This document shows positions 1-8,241 of a stretch of 35,456 bases of DNA, piece by piece; positions within the stretch are counted from its first letter, which is position 1; every line of letters starts with the position of its first letter. The DNA is from Chelonobacter sp006228105. GTDB taxonomy: Bacteria > Pseudomonadota > Gammaproteobacteria > Enterobacterales > Pasteurellaceae. The stretch lies in assembly GCF_006228105.1 (NCBI RefSeq), contig NZ_VDHH01000031.1. The stretch is one strand, 5' to 3'. The position numbers were made by a program, and so were the translations under genes. The notes under the pieces are model-generated. The model did not search any database. It saw only the letters and a list, made by a program, of their open reading frames with translations, and was not told the origin of the DNA.

Positions 1-331
1 CGTCAGTTGCCGCAACAACTAAGATTGCGCCGTCCATTTGTGCCGCACCGGTGATCATGTTTTTCACATAGTCGGCGTGTCCTGGGCAGTCAACGTGCGC
101 ATAGTGGCGAGTTGGGGTGTCGTATTCCACGTGTGAAGTGTTGATGGTGATACCACGTGCTTTTTCTTCCGGCGCGTTATCGATTTGATCGAATGCACGC
201 GCAGCACCGCCGTAGGTTTTTGCCAATACAGTGGTGATAGCTGCGGTTAAAGTTGTTTTACCATGGTCAACGTGGCCGATTGTTCCCACGTTAACGTGCG
301 GTTTTGTACGTTCAAATTTTTCTTTAGACAC
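1..331 (-). CDS. tuf: Elongation factor Tu, N-terminal 110 codons (gene continues beyond the left edge)
   Basis: EF-Tu carries aminoacyl-tRNA to the ribosome as a GTP complex in the cytoplasm. Read on the minus strand, the fragment begins MSKEKFERTKPHVNVGTIGH, then shows the P-loop GHVDHGKT, the switch-I stretch EEKARGITI and the G3 motif DCPGH, all in EF-Tu order. The start codon is GTG at 329-331, as in many tuf genes. It is the last gene of rpsL-rpsG-fusA-tuf and follows fusA by 59 bases containing a hairpin. Only the first third of the protein is here; the truncation is the window edge, not a mutation. Gammaproteobacteria often carry two tuf genes, and this one sits in the tufA position. 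Confidence 0.97.
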   Translation of the reverse strand, partial: MSKEKFERTKPHVNVGTIGHVDHGKTTLTAAITTVLAKTYGGAARAFDQIDNAPEEKARGITINTSHVEYDTPTRHYAHVDCPGHADYVKNMITGAAQMDGAILVVAATD

Positions 332-353
332 GATTAAGTTTCCTTATGTAAAG

Positions 354-377
354 TCTACAAGCCAAAAGGCTTGTAGA
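354..377 (-). other. Perfect 10-bp hairpin in the fusA-tuf gap
   Basis: TCTACAAGCC (354-363) and GGCTTGTAGA (368-377) are exact reverse complements around a 4-base loop. On the transcribed strand the stem is followed by CTTTACATAAG rather than a clear U-run, so it looks more like an mRNA processing or stability element or a weak attenuator than a full terminator. That role is inference. Confidence 0.6.
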
Positions 378-390
378 TTTGTTTAATAAA

Positions 391-2496
391 TTACTTCGCT
401 TTGCGCGCTTCAATTACAGCATTTGCCACGCTAGTCGGTGCTTCAGCATATTTCAATGGTTCCATTGAGTAAGAAGCACGACCTTGTGTTTGCGAACGAA
501 GGTCTGTTGCATAACCAAACATCTCCGAAAGTGGAACTTCGGCATTGATTTTTACAACAAATTCATTACTTTCTTGACCATTTACCAACGCACGACGACG
601 GCTCAAGTCACCGATAACATCACCAACGTAATCCGGTGGTGTTTCTACTTCAACTTTCATGATCGGCTCAAGCAATACCGGCTTCGCTTTCATATAGCCA
701 GATTTGAACGCTAATGAAGCTGCCAATTTAAACGCCAACTCAGAGGAGTCAACATCATGGTAAGAACCGAAGTGCAAACGCACACCCAGATCAACAACAG
801 GATAACCTGCTAATGGACCGGATTTCAATTGTTCCTGAATACCTTTATCAACTGCTGGGATGTATTCGCCAGGAATCACACCACCTTTGATTTCGTTCAC
901 GAACTCATATCCCGGACCTTCCGGCTCTAACGGATACAGATCGATCACCACATGACCGTATTGACCACGACCACCAGATTGTTTAGCGTGCTTACCTTCA
1001 ACGTCTTTGACCATATCACGGATAGTTTCACGGTAAGAAACTTGTGGTTTACCGATATTCGCTTCTACTTTAAATTCACGACGCATACGGTCAACCAAGA
1101 TATCCAAGTGCAATTCACCCATACCGGAAATGATGGTTTCGCCTGATTCTTCATCAGTATGAACACGGAATGAAGGATCTTCTTGCGCCAAACGTCCCAG
1201 AGCGATACCCATTTTTTCTTGGTCAGCTTTGGTTTTTGGTTCTACCGCAACCGAAATAACCGGTTCTGGGAACTCCATACGCTCAAGGATAATTGGTGCA
1301 TTTTGGTCACACAAGGTATCACCGGTGCCCACATCTTTCAAACCGATTGCCGCTGCGATATCACCCGCACGAACTTCTTTGATCTCTTCACGCTTATTGG
1401 CATGCATCTGAACGATACGGCCAAAACGCTCACGTTTTTGTTTCACTGAGTTCATCACGCTATCACCGGAGTTGATTACGCCGGAATAAACACGGAAGAA
1501 AGTTAAGTTTCCTACAAACGGGTCAGTCGCAATTTTAAACGCCAATGCAGAGAACGGCTCATCATCAGATGGATGACGCTCACCTTCGGTTTCGTCTAAA
1601 TTGATGCCTTTAATCGCAGGTACATCCGTCGGCGCTGGTAAATATTCGATTACCGCATCTAACATCGCTTGTACGCCTTTGTTTTTAAACGCAGAACCAC
1701 AAGTAACCAAAATAATTTCGCTGTTCAATGCACGTTGACGTAAGCCGAATTTGATCTCTTCTTCAGTCAGCTCTTCCCCGCCCAAATATTTTTCCATCAA
1801 CTCTTCAGAAGCTTCAGCGGCGGATTCGATCAAATTTTGTTGCCACTCTTCAGCTAAATCTTGTAATTCAGCCGGGATGTCTTCGTAAGTGAAGGTCATA
1901 CCTTGATCGGCTTCGTTCCAGTTGATTGCTTTCATTTTCACCAAGTCGATCACGCCTTTGAAGTTCTCTTCAGCACCGACTGGTAGTTGCAAAGGTACAG
2001 CATTGCCGCCCAAACGAGATTTAATTTGTTCAACCACGCGCAGGAAGTTAGCACCGGTACGGTCCATCTTATTAACAAAAGCAATACGTGGAACCTTATA
2101 TTTGTTTGCTTGACGCCATACAGTTTCTGACTGAGGTTGTACGCCACCCACAGCACAATACACCATTACCGCACCATCAAGTACACGCATTGAACGCTCT
2201 ACTTCGATAGTAAAGTCAACGTGTCCTGGGGTATCAATAACATTAATACGATGTTGTTCGAACTGATTAGACATTCCTCTCCAGAATGCCGTTGTAGCCG
2301 CAGAAGTAATAGTAATTCCACGCTCTTGCTCTTGTTCCATCCAGTCCATGGTAGCGGCACCATCATGCACCTCACCAATTTTATGACTGACACCGGTATA
2401 GAACAAAATACGTTCACTTGTAGTGGTTTTGCCTGCGTCGATATGAGCACTGATACCGATATTACGATAACGCTCAATTGGAGTTATTCTAGCCAC
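391..2496 (-). CDS. fusA: Elongation factor G
   Basis: EF-G is the translocase GTPase that moves tRNAs and mRNA through the ribosome and, with RRF, recycles it. The 701-residue product is close to the usual length (about 700). GTPase motifs are in order: P-loop AHIDAGKTT at 17-25, DTPGH at 88-92 and NKMD at 142-145, followed by EF-G domains II to V. The start codon is GTG (2494-2496), preceded by the Shine-Dalgarno sequence GAGAGGAAA. It lies between rpsG and tuf in the str operon and is presumably driven mainly from the promoter before rpsL. Nothing suggests truncation. Confidence 0.98.
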   Translation of the reverse strand: MARITPIERYRNIGISAHIDAGKTTTSERILFYTGVSHKIGEVHDGAATMDWMEQEQERGITITSAATTAFWRGMSNQFEQHRINVIDTPGHVDFTIEVERSMRVLDGAVMVYCAVGGVQPQSETVWRQANKYKVPRIAFVNKMDRTGANFLRVVEQIKSRLGGNAVPLQLPVGAEENFKGVIDLVKMKAINWNEADQGMTFTYEDIPAELQDLAEEWQQNLIESAAEASEELMEKYLGGEELTEEEIKFGLRQRALNSEIILVTCGSAFKNKGVQAMLDAVIEYLPAPTDVPAIKGINLDETEGERHPSDDEPFSALAFKIATDPFVGNLTFFRVYSGVINSGDSVMNSVKQKRERFGRIVQMHANKREEIKEVRAGDIAAAIGLKDVGTGDTLCDQNAPIILERMEFPEPVISVAVEPKTKADQEKMGIALGRLAQEDPSFRVHTDEESGETIISGMGELHLDILVDRMRREFKVEANIGKPQVSYRETIRDMVKDVEGKHAKQSGGRGQYGHVVIDLYPLEPEGPGYEFVNEIKGGVIPGEYIPAVDKGIQEQLKSGPLAGYPVVDLGVRLHFGSYHDVDSSELAFKLAASLAFKSGYMKAKPVLLEPIMKVEVETPPDYVGDVIGDLSRRRALVNGQESNEFVVKINAEVPLSEMFGYATDLRSQTQGRASYSMEPLKYAEAPTSVANAVIEARKAK

Positions 2497-2540
2497 GATT
2501 ATTTCCTCTCGTTAGGCGTTGAAAAAAATGTTCTTTTGAA

Positions 2541-2565
2541 ACAGGCTTGAAAAAATCAAGCCTGT
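2541..2565 (-). other. Perfect 10-bp hairpin in the rpsG-fusA gap
   Basis: ACAGGCTTGA (2541-2550) and TCAAGCCTGT (2556-2565) are exact reverse complements around a 5-base A loop. On the minus strand the stem is followed by TTCAAAAG, so the U-tract is short. It resembles the fusA-tuf hairpin in size, and the two share the CAAGCC/GGCTTG core. In E. coli the S7-fusA region is the S7 repressor target, but I cannot show from the sequence that this hairpin plays that part. Confidence 0.55.
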
Positions 2566-2590
2566 CATGCGAATCAACACTGTCGGGGTA

Positions 2591-3061
2591 TTACCAGCGA
2601 TAGTGTGCAAACGCTTTGTTGGCTTCCGCCATACGATGAACGTCTTCACGTTTCTTAACTGCTGCGCCTTTGTTATCGGCAGCATCAGACAATTCATTCG
2701 CTAAACGTAACGCCATTGATTTATCACCACGCTTACGCGCAGCATCTACGATCCAGCGCATGCCTAGTGCATTGCGGCGCACCGGACGTACTTCAACAGG
2801 TACTTGATAAGTTGAACCGCCAACACGACGAGATTTAACCTCAACAGTTGGACGGACATTGTCAAGTGCGGTTTCAAATGCTTCTAAATGATCTTTACCG
2901 GTACGCTGGGCTAAAGTATCCAGGGCATTGTAAACGATTTTTTCAGCGATAGATTTTTTACCATCTACCATTAATACATTAATAAATTTTGCAAGTAATT
3001 CTGATCCGAACTTAGGATCTGGAAGGATCTTGCGTTGACCAATTACACGACGACGTGGCAT
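2591..3061 (-). CDS. rpsG: 30S ribosomal protein S7
   Basis: S7 is a primary 16S rRNA-binding protein that nucleates the 30S head and contacts E-site tRNA. The 156-residue product begins MPRRRVIGQRKILPDPKFGS and has the conserved VEVKSRRVGGSTYQVPVEVR region; the length matches short S7 proteins of this group. The start is ATG with GGAG about 6 bases upstream. It lies between rpsL and fusA, the standard order. In E. coli S7 represses translation of its own operon; the same is likely but not demonstrable here. One exact USS lies inside the gene (2864-2872). Confidence 0.98.
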   Translation of the reverse strand: MPRRRVIGQRKILPDPKFGSELLAKFINVLMVDGKKSIAEKIVYNALDTLAQRTGKDHLEAFETALDNVRPTVEVKSRRVGGSTYQVPVEVRPVRRNALGMRWIVDAARKRGDKSMALRLANELSDAADNKGAAVKKREDVHRMAEANKAFAHYRW

Positions 3062-3170
3062 GGCATTTCTCCGTTGTTTTTCTTCAGGTTACCCAAAACT
3101 CTATGACTGGAGTTATGGTTAATATTATGCTTAAAAATATGAACGTTTGGCCTTACTTAACGGAGTTCCA

Positions 3171-3545
3171 TTAAGATTTAGGACGCTTAACGCCGTATTT
3201 TGAACGCGCTTGTTTACGATCTTTAACGCCTGCACAGTCTAATGCGCCGCGTACGGTGTGATAACGCACACCCGGCAAGTCTTTAACACGACCGCCGCGA
3301 ATCAATACCACGGAGTGCTCTTGCAAGTTGTGACCTTCGCCGCCAATATAAGAGGTGACTTCATAGCCGTTAGTTAAACGAATACGGCATACTTTACGTA
3401 ATGCGGAATTCGGTTTTTTAGGTGTAGTAGTGTACACGCGAGTACACACGCCACGTTTCTGCGGACATGCTTCCAAAGCAGGAACGTTGCTTTTTACAAC
3501 CTTCTTGACGCGCGGTTTGCGTACCAGCTGGTTGATAGTTGCCAT
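3171..3545 (-). CDS. rpsL: 30S ribosomal protein S12
   Basis: S12 sits at the decoding centre and helps control translational accuracy. The 124-residue protein begins MATINQLVRKPRVKKV and carries the conserved TTTPKKPNSALRKV motif. Lysines are present at positions 43 and 88, the sites most often changed in streptomycin-resistant mutants, so the genotype looks streptomycin-sensitive at S12. The ATG start has GGAG upstream. It is the first gene after the strong promoter at 3625-3653. Confidence 0.98.
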   Translation of the reverse strand: MATINQLVRKPRVKKVVKSNVPALEACPQKRGVCTRVYTTTPKKPNSALRKVCRIRLTNGYEVTSYIGGEGHNLQEHSVVLIRGGRVKDLPGVRYHTVRGALDCAGVKDRKQARSKYGVKRPKS

Positions 3546-3624
3546 TAAAAAAGCTCCAGTTTATTAATATTATTCATAAAAGAATGTAAAAGATAAATCC
3601 ACCCAATAATAGAGTGGACGCCGA

Positions 3625-3653
3625 ATTTTAGACGTTGAAAGGGTGAATGTCAA
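3625..3653 (-). promoter_or_regulatory. str operon sigma-70 promoter
   Basis: On the minus strand a perfect -35 TTGACA (3648-3653) and a -10 TAAAAT (3625-3630) are separated by exactly 17 bases, 80 bases before the rpsL start. The predicted leader contains a 6-bp stem (CCACTC/GGGTGG). The 195-base tusB-rpsL gap otherwise holds only one USS at 3713-3721. Confidence 0.85.
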
Positions 3654-3740
3654 GGATTAGCGCACAATGGCACTGATTATTTTCTGCTCAGCGTACAAGA
3701 AGATTGATTCAGACCGCACTTTAATCTTCACGTGGTGGCT

Positions 3741-4031
3741 TCAACGAGTAAATTGTGGGGTGTAACGCTCAGTCAGCACTACCCAGTCAGCCAAATTCAG
3801 CGCTTTGACGCTCAAATTTGGTGCTAACTGCGTGAGGCAAAGATTACGTGCCTCCAAATCCTGCTGCAATACATAAAAATCCGCTTTGCAATCCGCCAAA
3901 ACTGAAGCATATTTAAACAATGCCCATACACCGTCTTGCCAAAAAAGTAAGGCATCATTACAGCTTGCCGATTGAGCATATTGTTCGAATGAGTGCAAAT
4001 CGTAACTTGCATTGGCGAAAGTATATAGCAT
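3741..4031 (-). CDS. tusB: Sulfur-transfer complex subunit TusB (DsrH family)
   Basis: TusB is the smallest subunit of the TusBCD hexamer, which relays persulfide sulfur from TusA to TusE for 2-thiouridine synthesis in the wobble uridine of tRNAs for Lys, Glu and Gln. The 96-residue protein begins MLYTFANASYDLHSFEQYA, and its length matches E. coli TusB. Identification rests mainly on its place as third gene of tusD-tusC-tusB directly before rpsL, plus fold-like features such as the acidic/aromatic middle (DALLFWQDGVWAL). It starts 8 bases after tusC ends, so translation is probably coupled. Confidence 0.9.
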   Translation of the reverse strand: MLYTFANASYDLHSFEQYAQSASCNDALLFWQDGVWALFKYASVLADCKADFYVLQQDLEARNLCLTQLAPNLSVKALNLADWVVLTERYTPQFTR

Positions 4032-4039
4032 TATTTTCT

Positions 4040-4399
4040 CTAAAACGTCAGCACTTTTTCAGCAGTTGCCAGCTTTTGCATGAGTTCATTAAAGGGCAGT
4101 AGCTGAGTCTGAATTAAGCTGTTTTGGCTATTCATGCCAAAACTGTGCCAAGCCTCTTCAGCAGCATAGCGTTGTTCAATGTCATACAGATCCAACAGCT
4201 TAAATGCTGCTGAGCTGTCTTTTTGCATTAACAAGTGCGGTTGCAGCGCTGAACTGAGATTCAACACCCCATCTTCAATAAAAAACACACCGATATCCTC
4301 TGCTTCCGCAAAGGCAGTTGCTGCCAATAGGGCATCTAATCCTTCTCTGCTGGCGGCACAAGCAAATGGCGATTGAGTAAACACAAATGCCAATTTCAT
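4040..4399 (-). CDS. tusC: Sulfur-transfer complex subunit TusC (DsrF family)
   Basis: TusC is the second subunit of the TusBCD sulfur relay for tRNA 2-thiolation. The 119-residue protein begins MKLAFVFTQSPFACAASREGLDALLA, the typical N-terminal strand-helix of DsrE/F-like proteins, and includes DIGVFFIEDGV. Its start overlaps the tusD stop by 4 bases (ATGA at 4396-4399), a classic sign of translational coupling in this operon. One USS lies inside the gene (4233-4241). Confidence 0.92.
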   Translation of the reverse strand: MKLAFVFTQSPFACAASREGLDALLAATAFAEAEDIGVFFIEDGVLNLSSALQPHLLMQKDSSAAFKLLDLYDIEQRYAAEEAWHSFGMNSQNSLIQTQLLPFNELMQKLATAEKVLTF

Positions 4400-4776
4400 A
4401 CTGTCACCAGCCTGTCAGCGACTAAGACCGCACGACTGAAATCGCCTAGACCGGCAATTTCAAATTTCTCTGCCAAATTATTTTGTATGCCGTCAACCGC
4501 ACTTTGCGGCGCAACGATGCCACGCCGTTGCGCGGCTGCCACACATAAATTTAACCGCACTTGATGTTGCTGCGCCAAGGTTTGCCACGCTTGCAGCAGA
4601 TTGGGTTCGTCATTTGCCGGATAAGTGAAGGCGTTGCCATGATAAACCCCGTCACCATAAAAGAAAACCTGTTCAAGTTGATGCCCAGCAGCGATCAAAG
4701 CCTGCGCCAACTGCAATGCTAACGCGGATCCTTGTCCTCCATACAGCGGTTGGGTTACTTGTAATACGTAGCGCAT
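4396..4776 (-). CDS. tusD: Sulfurtransferase TusD (catalytic subunit of TusBCD)
   Basis: TusD accepts sulfur as a persulfide on a conserved cysteine and hands it on in the tRNA 2-thiouridine pathway. The 126-residue protein has Cys78 in RLNLCVAAAQRRG, the same position and motif as the active Cys78 of E. coli TusD; the N-terminal YVLQVTQPLYGGQGSALALQ stretch is also typical. The gene starts directly after the stop codon of the upstream YheO-type regulator, with no intergenic base, and overlaps tusC by 4 bases. Two exact USS lie within it (4496-4504, 4554-4562). Confidence 0.95.
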   Translation of the reverse strand: MRYVLQVTQPLYGGQGSALALQLAQALIAAGHQLEQVFFYGDGVYHGNAFTYPANDEPNLLQAWQTLAQQHQVRLNLCVAAAQRRGIVAPQSAVDGIQNNLAEKFEIAGLGDFSRAVLVADRLVTV

Positions 4777-5451
4777 TTACACTTCCGGGCTGTCATCTTG
4801 CTTAATTTGCCGGATATACAGGTAAACCGTATGGCGTGAGATGTCTAATCGTTCGGCAACTTGGTGAATCGCATCTTTAATATCAAAAATGCCTTTCTCA
4901 AACAGCGAAGTCACAATTTGTTTATTTTTGCTGTTATTGGCAACACTGCCATCGGCATTGATCTCTTCAATCGTACGCTCCACAGTCTGTGACACCAAAT
5001 CTTCCACGGAATTGGCAAAATTGACTGCCGCCGATAATTCCGGCTGGGTACCGGTCGGAATCAGCGCATGAATCACTTGCGACAGCGGTGCATCCAGATT
5101 CATGTTGATACACAACAAGCCGATAATGCGTTTTTCCTGATTGCGGATGGCTATAGTCACCGATTTCATTAAAAGGTTGCCTTTTGCCTTGGTAAAATAA
5201 GGCTTAGACACATTATCGGTCTGCATATGGTGCAACGAACTCAGCGCCAAATCTGTAATCGGTGAGCCGACTTTACGGTTAGTATTATGACCATTTGCAA
5301 TATAAATCGCCGAACGCTGCAAATCTTCCAACGAGTGCAGTACGATTTCACAGTGTTCGCCAATCAATGCCGCCACACCGTCAACCACCGCAAGGTAGGA
5401 TTGCAAAATAGCGTGATCTTGTTCAGTAAAAGGTCGAGTATCCTGTACCAT
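4777..5451 (-). CDS. yheO: YheO-type HTH transcriptional regulator
   Basis: This is a cytoplasmic helix-turn-helix protein of the YheO family. The N-terminal two thirds form the PAS-like YheO domain (DGVAALIGEHCEIVLHSLED, then GSPITDLALSSLH and IGLLCINMNLDAPL); the C-terminal end carries a resolvase-like HTH with SRHTVYLYIRQIK. ATG at 5449-5451 gives 224 residues; an in-frame TTG at 5469 would add six. Neither start has a strong Shine-Dalgarno sequence. It is joined to tusD without a gap, as in enterobacteria. Its ligand is unknown; regulation of the tus genes is a guess from position only. Confidence 0.88.
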   Translation of the reverse strand: MVQDTRPFTEQDHAILQSYLAVVDGVAALIGEHCEIVLHSLEDLQRSAIYIANGHNTNRKVGSPITDLALSSLHHMQTDNVSKPYFTKAKGNLLMKSVTIAIRNQEKRIIGLLCINMNLDAPLSQVIHALIPTGTQPELSAAVNFANSVEDLVSQTVERTIEEINADGSVANNSKNKQIVTSLFEKGIFDIKDAIHQVAERLDISRHTVYLYIRQIKQDDSPEV

Positions 5452-5485
5452 AAATTTATCGGTAATCAATTAAGTAAAAACTGAA

Positions 5486-5522
5486 AATAAAAGCAGGACT
5501 ACTGCACTTTACCGTAGTCCTG
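5486..5522 (-). terminator. Rho-independent terminator of fkpA
   Basis: Arms CAGGACTAC (5494-5502) and GTAGTCCTG (5514-5522) are exact reverse complements. On the minus strand the stem is followed by CTTTTATTTTC. The 11-base loop reads GGTAAAGTGCA, one base off a USS core, so it may be a decayed uptake sequence. The yheO promoter must lie in or just after this element. Confidence 0.8.
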
Positions 5523-5533
5523 TCGAGAGTTTA

Positions 5534-6298
5534 TTATTTTTTGCCTGCTGCGTTGGCTTTTTTAACATCAAGTAATTCAATGTTAAAAATTAAAGTCGAA
5601 TTAGGCGGGATATTGCCGGTAGCATGTTCGCCATAACCCAGTTCCGGTGGAATAACCAGTTCAATTTTGCCACCTTTGTTAATTAACGGAATACCTTCAA
5701 TCCAGCCCGGAATCAATTGATTTAATTGAAATTCAATCGGCTCACCACGTTTATAAGAACTATCAAACTCTTCCCCATTGATCAGCTTGCCCTGATAGTG
5801 CACTTTCACTGTATCAGTTGGTTCAACTTTACTGTCACCTGCGGCTCCACCAGCCTCAACACGGTATAGTAAACCGGATTTGGTACTTTTAACACCATCT
5901 TTTTTAGCATATTCTTTACGGAACTCAGCGCCTTTGTCAGCATTGTCTTTTGCATCCTGTGCTTCTTGTTTTGCCACTACCGCTGCCAATTCCTGATCCA
6001 ACTGACGCAATTGTTGCTCTAGCTGCTTGTCGTCCAATTTGCTTTTGCCATCTAATGTTTGATTCAGGCCTTCAATAATTTTCGCTTGATTATACACAAT
6101 AAAATCTTTTTGTGTTTCAACCACTTGCTGGATGTTTTTCCCCATTAAAACACCCAGTGCATAGGAAGAGTCCTCAACAAATTTAGGATTCTTTAAGTTG
6201 TCACCCTCTGCCGCCAAAGCCGAAGCAGACAACGCCGAAGTAGACAATGCACTTGCCACGAACAGCGCGACGACCGATAATTTTTTCTTGATTGACAT
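5534..6298 (-). CDS. fkpA: FKBP-type peptidyl-prolyl isomerase FkpA, periplasmic
   Basis: FkpA is a periplasmic chaperone and prolyl isomerase acting on exported proteins. The 254-residue precursor has a signal peptide (MSIKKKLSVVALFVASALS, cleavage probably near SALAA-EG), a helical dimerisation domain rich in Gln/Lys/Glu, and a C-terminal FKBP domain with VKVHYQGKL, GEEFDSSYKRGEP, PGWIEGI and LGYGEHATGNIPPNSTLIF. ATG at 6296-6298 was chosen because it begins the signal peptide and has GAGGGG upstream; a six-codon longer reading is less likely. It is divergent from slyX, as in E. coli, and ends at a clear terminator. Confidence 0.95.
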   Translation of the reverse strand: MSIKKKLSVVALFVASALSTSALSASALAAEGDNLKNPKFVEDSSYALGVLMGKNIQQVVETQKDFIVYNQAKIIEGLNQTLDGKSKLDDKQLEQQLRQLDQELAAVVAKQEAQDAKDNADKGAEFRKEYAKKDGVKSTKSGLLYRVEAGGAAGDSKVEPTDTVKVHYQGKLINGEEFDSSYKRGEPIEFQLNQLIPGWIEGIPLINKGGKIELVIPPELGYGEHATGNIPPNSTLIFNIELLDVKKANAAGKK

Positions 6299-6349
6299 TT
6301 GTTTGTTACCCCTCAATTGGTTTGCTGTGGTTTAGGTAAATCATCTTAT

Positions 6350-6378
6350 ACTATATATTTGATGCCGAATAGGTTAAA
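6350..6378 (-). promoter_or_regulatory. Candidate fkpA promoter
   Basis: On the minus strand TTTAAC (6373-6378) and TATAGT (6350-6355) are 17 bases apart, about 52 bases before the fkpA start. An overlapping plus-strand candidate for slyX, TTGATG (6359-6364) with TATTTT (6382-6387), also has a 17-base spacer. Both are pattern matches only. Confidence 0.4.
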
Positions 6379-6417
6379 GTGTATTTTTTATATATGGGTC
6401 TTTTTTGCGAAATCAAT

Positions 6418-6639
6418 ATGCCGTCACTCAACGAATTACAACAACAGCTCGCCGAATTAGAGGTGAAAATCACCTTTCAGGAAGGCACAATCGAAGATTT
6501 GAACCAAGCCATCATCGAACAGCAATTTCTTATTGACAAATTGCAACACCAATTGCGCCTGCTAGCACACAAACTCAGTGATTTGCAGCCGTCTAATATT
6601 GCCTCACAGTCAGAAGAGACGCCACCACCACATTACTGA
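6418..6639 (+). CDS. slyX: SlyX family protein
   Basis: This is a 73-residue protein that is almost entirely coiled coil (LNELQQQLAELEVKITFQEG, then IEQQFLIDKLQHQLRLLAHKL) with a Pro/His tail ending PPPHY, the hallmark of SlyX. The molecular function of the family is unknown. ATG at 6418 matches the family length of about 72; an in-frame start upstream would add 13 non-conserved residues. It is divergent from fkpA and convergent with fabR. Confidence 0.9.
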   Translation: MPSLNELQQQLAELEVKITFQEGTIEDLNQAIIEQQFLIDKLQHQLRLLAHKLSDLQPSNIASQSEETPPPHY

Positions 6640-6673
6640 CAATACCACACATCAACTATTGTCAACATTGCAC

Positions 6674-7300
6674 TTAAAGTGCGGTCTGCTGCGTTTTTTC
6701 CTCCACAATTTTCAAGGCGCCTTTGGCAATCATGCGCAACTGTAAAATCAGACGCTGCTTTAAGGCATCACGTTCTTTATGATTCATATCCAACGCATGC
6801 GATCCGGCAGTAAACACAATGGTGACCATGCCTTCGGCTTGAACATAAGCAAGGTAGCGCGAATCTTTTTCTTGCACCGCAATATATTCGGTCAATTCTG
6901 CCACAAAATGCTGAATTTCACGCGCCGCAGCGGTACGAAACTCTTGTGAAGTACCTGAACTTTCGCGTAATAATAAGCGAAACATATTCGGTCGCTCGCT
7001 GATAAATTCAAAAAAGGTTTCCACCGAAATCACCAATACACTGCCACCACGCTCAATCCGCTTGCGTGCTTGGCGCATCAGTTGGCGCAAAATCAAACCG
7101 GCTTCATCAACCATGGTCAATCCCAGTTCGTCCATATCACGAAAATGACGATAAAACGAAGTCGGTGCAATGCCGGCTTCGCGTGCCACTTCACGCAGAC
7201 TGAGTGTTGAAAAACTTTTTTCGGCACTTAGCTGGTTAAACGCTGCGTCAATCAAAGCACGACGTGTTTTCTCTTTTTGTTGGGCACGTACTCCTGCCAT
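6674..7300 (-). CDS. fabR: TetR-family repressor FabR of unsaturated fatty acid synthesis
   Basis: FabR represses fabA/fabB in response to the balance of saturated and unsaturated acyl thioesters and so tunes membrane fluidity. The 208-residue protein begins MAGVRAQQKEKTRRALIDAA and has the TetR HTH (SLREVAREAGIAPTSFYRHF, roughly residues 34-53), nearly identical to enterobacterial FabR, followed by the conserved LLLRESSGTS and EIQHFVAELTEY segments. It lies 23 bases downstream of oxyR on the same strand and is probably cotranscribed. A USS overlaps its 3' end (6677-6685). Confidence 0.93.
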   Translation of the reverse strand: MAGVRAQQKEKTRRALIDAAFNQLSAEKSFSTLSLREVAREAGIAPTSFYRHFRDMDELGLTMVDEAGLILRQLMRQARKRIERGGSVLVISVETFFEFISERPNMFRLLLRESSGTSQEFRTAAAREIQHFVAELTEYIAVQEKDSRYLAYVQAEGMVTIVFTAGSHALDMNHKERDALKQRLILQLRMIAKGALKIVEEKTQQTAL

Positions 7301-7323
7301 CGCATTTTTCCACTGTTTTAAGC

Positions 7324-8220
7324 TTAAGTTAGAATCGGCATCACTACCGCCTGAATCATTTTCGCAATTCGTTCATAACGTGCCCGCAGCGGTGAGCCCG
7401 GGCGGTAAACTAAGATAACACTACGATATGGCGCAGGGTCATTAAAAGGAATATATTCCACGCCTTGGCGGTTACCCTCGTTGATAATCGCCAATTTAGG
7501 CATCAAGGTGACACCGGTATTGGCTGCCACCATATTGCGCAGCGTTTCCAGACTGGTGGCTTTAAAATGTCCATTCTCATGTGCGCCGGCGGTAAAACAG
7601 TAATCCATAGTCTGCTCACGCAGGCAGTGTCCATCGTCTAACATTAGAATTTCATGATCTTTCAGCACACTCAGCGGCAATGACCGCTCTTTTGCCCATT
7701 GATGTTTTGGCGAGACCGCTAACATCATCTCTTCTTTAAACATCGGCACTTCAATAAACCCGGCAGTTTCGGGCACCTGCACCAAAATAGCACAATCCAA
7801 TTGCCCCATTTCCAGCTTTTCCAATAAGCTTTGGGTTTGTGCCTCATACAAATACAGCTCCAGTTCAGGGAAATCCTGCTCTAACACCGGCAGCATACAA
7901 GGTAATAAATACGGACCTAAAGTCGGAATCACCCCGATATGCAACGGTCCGCTCATCTCTTTGCCCTGATTACTTGCCATCTCCTTGAAAATTTGCACCT
8001 CAAGTAAAATTTTTCGAGCTTGCTCAACCAATAACATACCGGATTGGGTAAACAATACTTTACGGCTGGTGCGTTCTAACAGCAAAATACCTAGCTCGTC
8101 TTCCAGTTTACGGATTTGTCCGCTAAGCGTCGGTTGACTGACATGGCAGGCATCCGCCGCTTTACGAAAATGCTTATATTCCGATAATGCAACCAAATAT
8201 TCCAAGTCTCGAATATTCAC
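7324..8220 (-). CDS. oxyR: LysR-family hydrogen peroxide sensor and regulator OxyR
   Basis: OxyR activates antioxidant genes after H2O2 forms a disulfide between two cysteines. The 298-residue protein has the N-terminal LysR HTH (MNIRDLEYLVALSEYKHFRK, then SQPTLSGQIRKLEDELG) and a ligand-like domain. Cys199 and Cys208 are in GHCLREQTMDYCF, exactly the redox positions of E. coli OxyR. It is divergent from hemC across 225 bases holding an inverted repeat suitable for autoregulation, and is followed by fabR. Confidence 0.97.
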   Translation of the reverse strand: MNIRDLEYLVALSEYKHFRKAADACHVSQPTLSGQIRKLEDELGILLLERTSRKVLFTQSGMLLVEQARKILLEVQIFKEMASNQGKEMSGPLHIGVIPTLGPYLLPCMLPVLEQDFPELELYLYEAQTQSLLEKLEMGQLDCAILVQVPETAGFIEVPMFKEEMMLAVSPKHQWAKERSLPLSVLKDHEILMLDDGHCLREQTMDYCFTAGAHENGHFKATSLETLRNMVAANTGVTLMPKLAIINEGNRQGVEYIPFNDPAPYRSVILVYRPGSPLRARYERIAKMIQAVVMPILT

Positions 8221-8241
8221 AACAAACCCCTATAAGTGATA

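Noticed and set aside
6637..6664. TGACAAT/ATTGTCA stem after slyX as a terminator
   Set aside because: It has a 14-base loop and no following T-tract on either strand.
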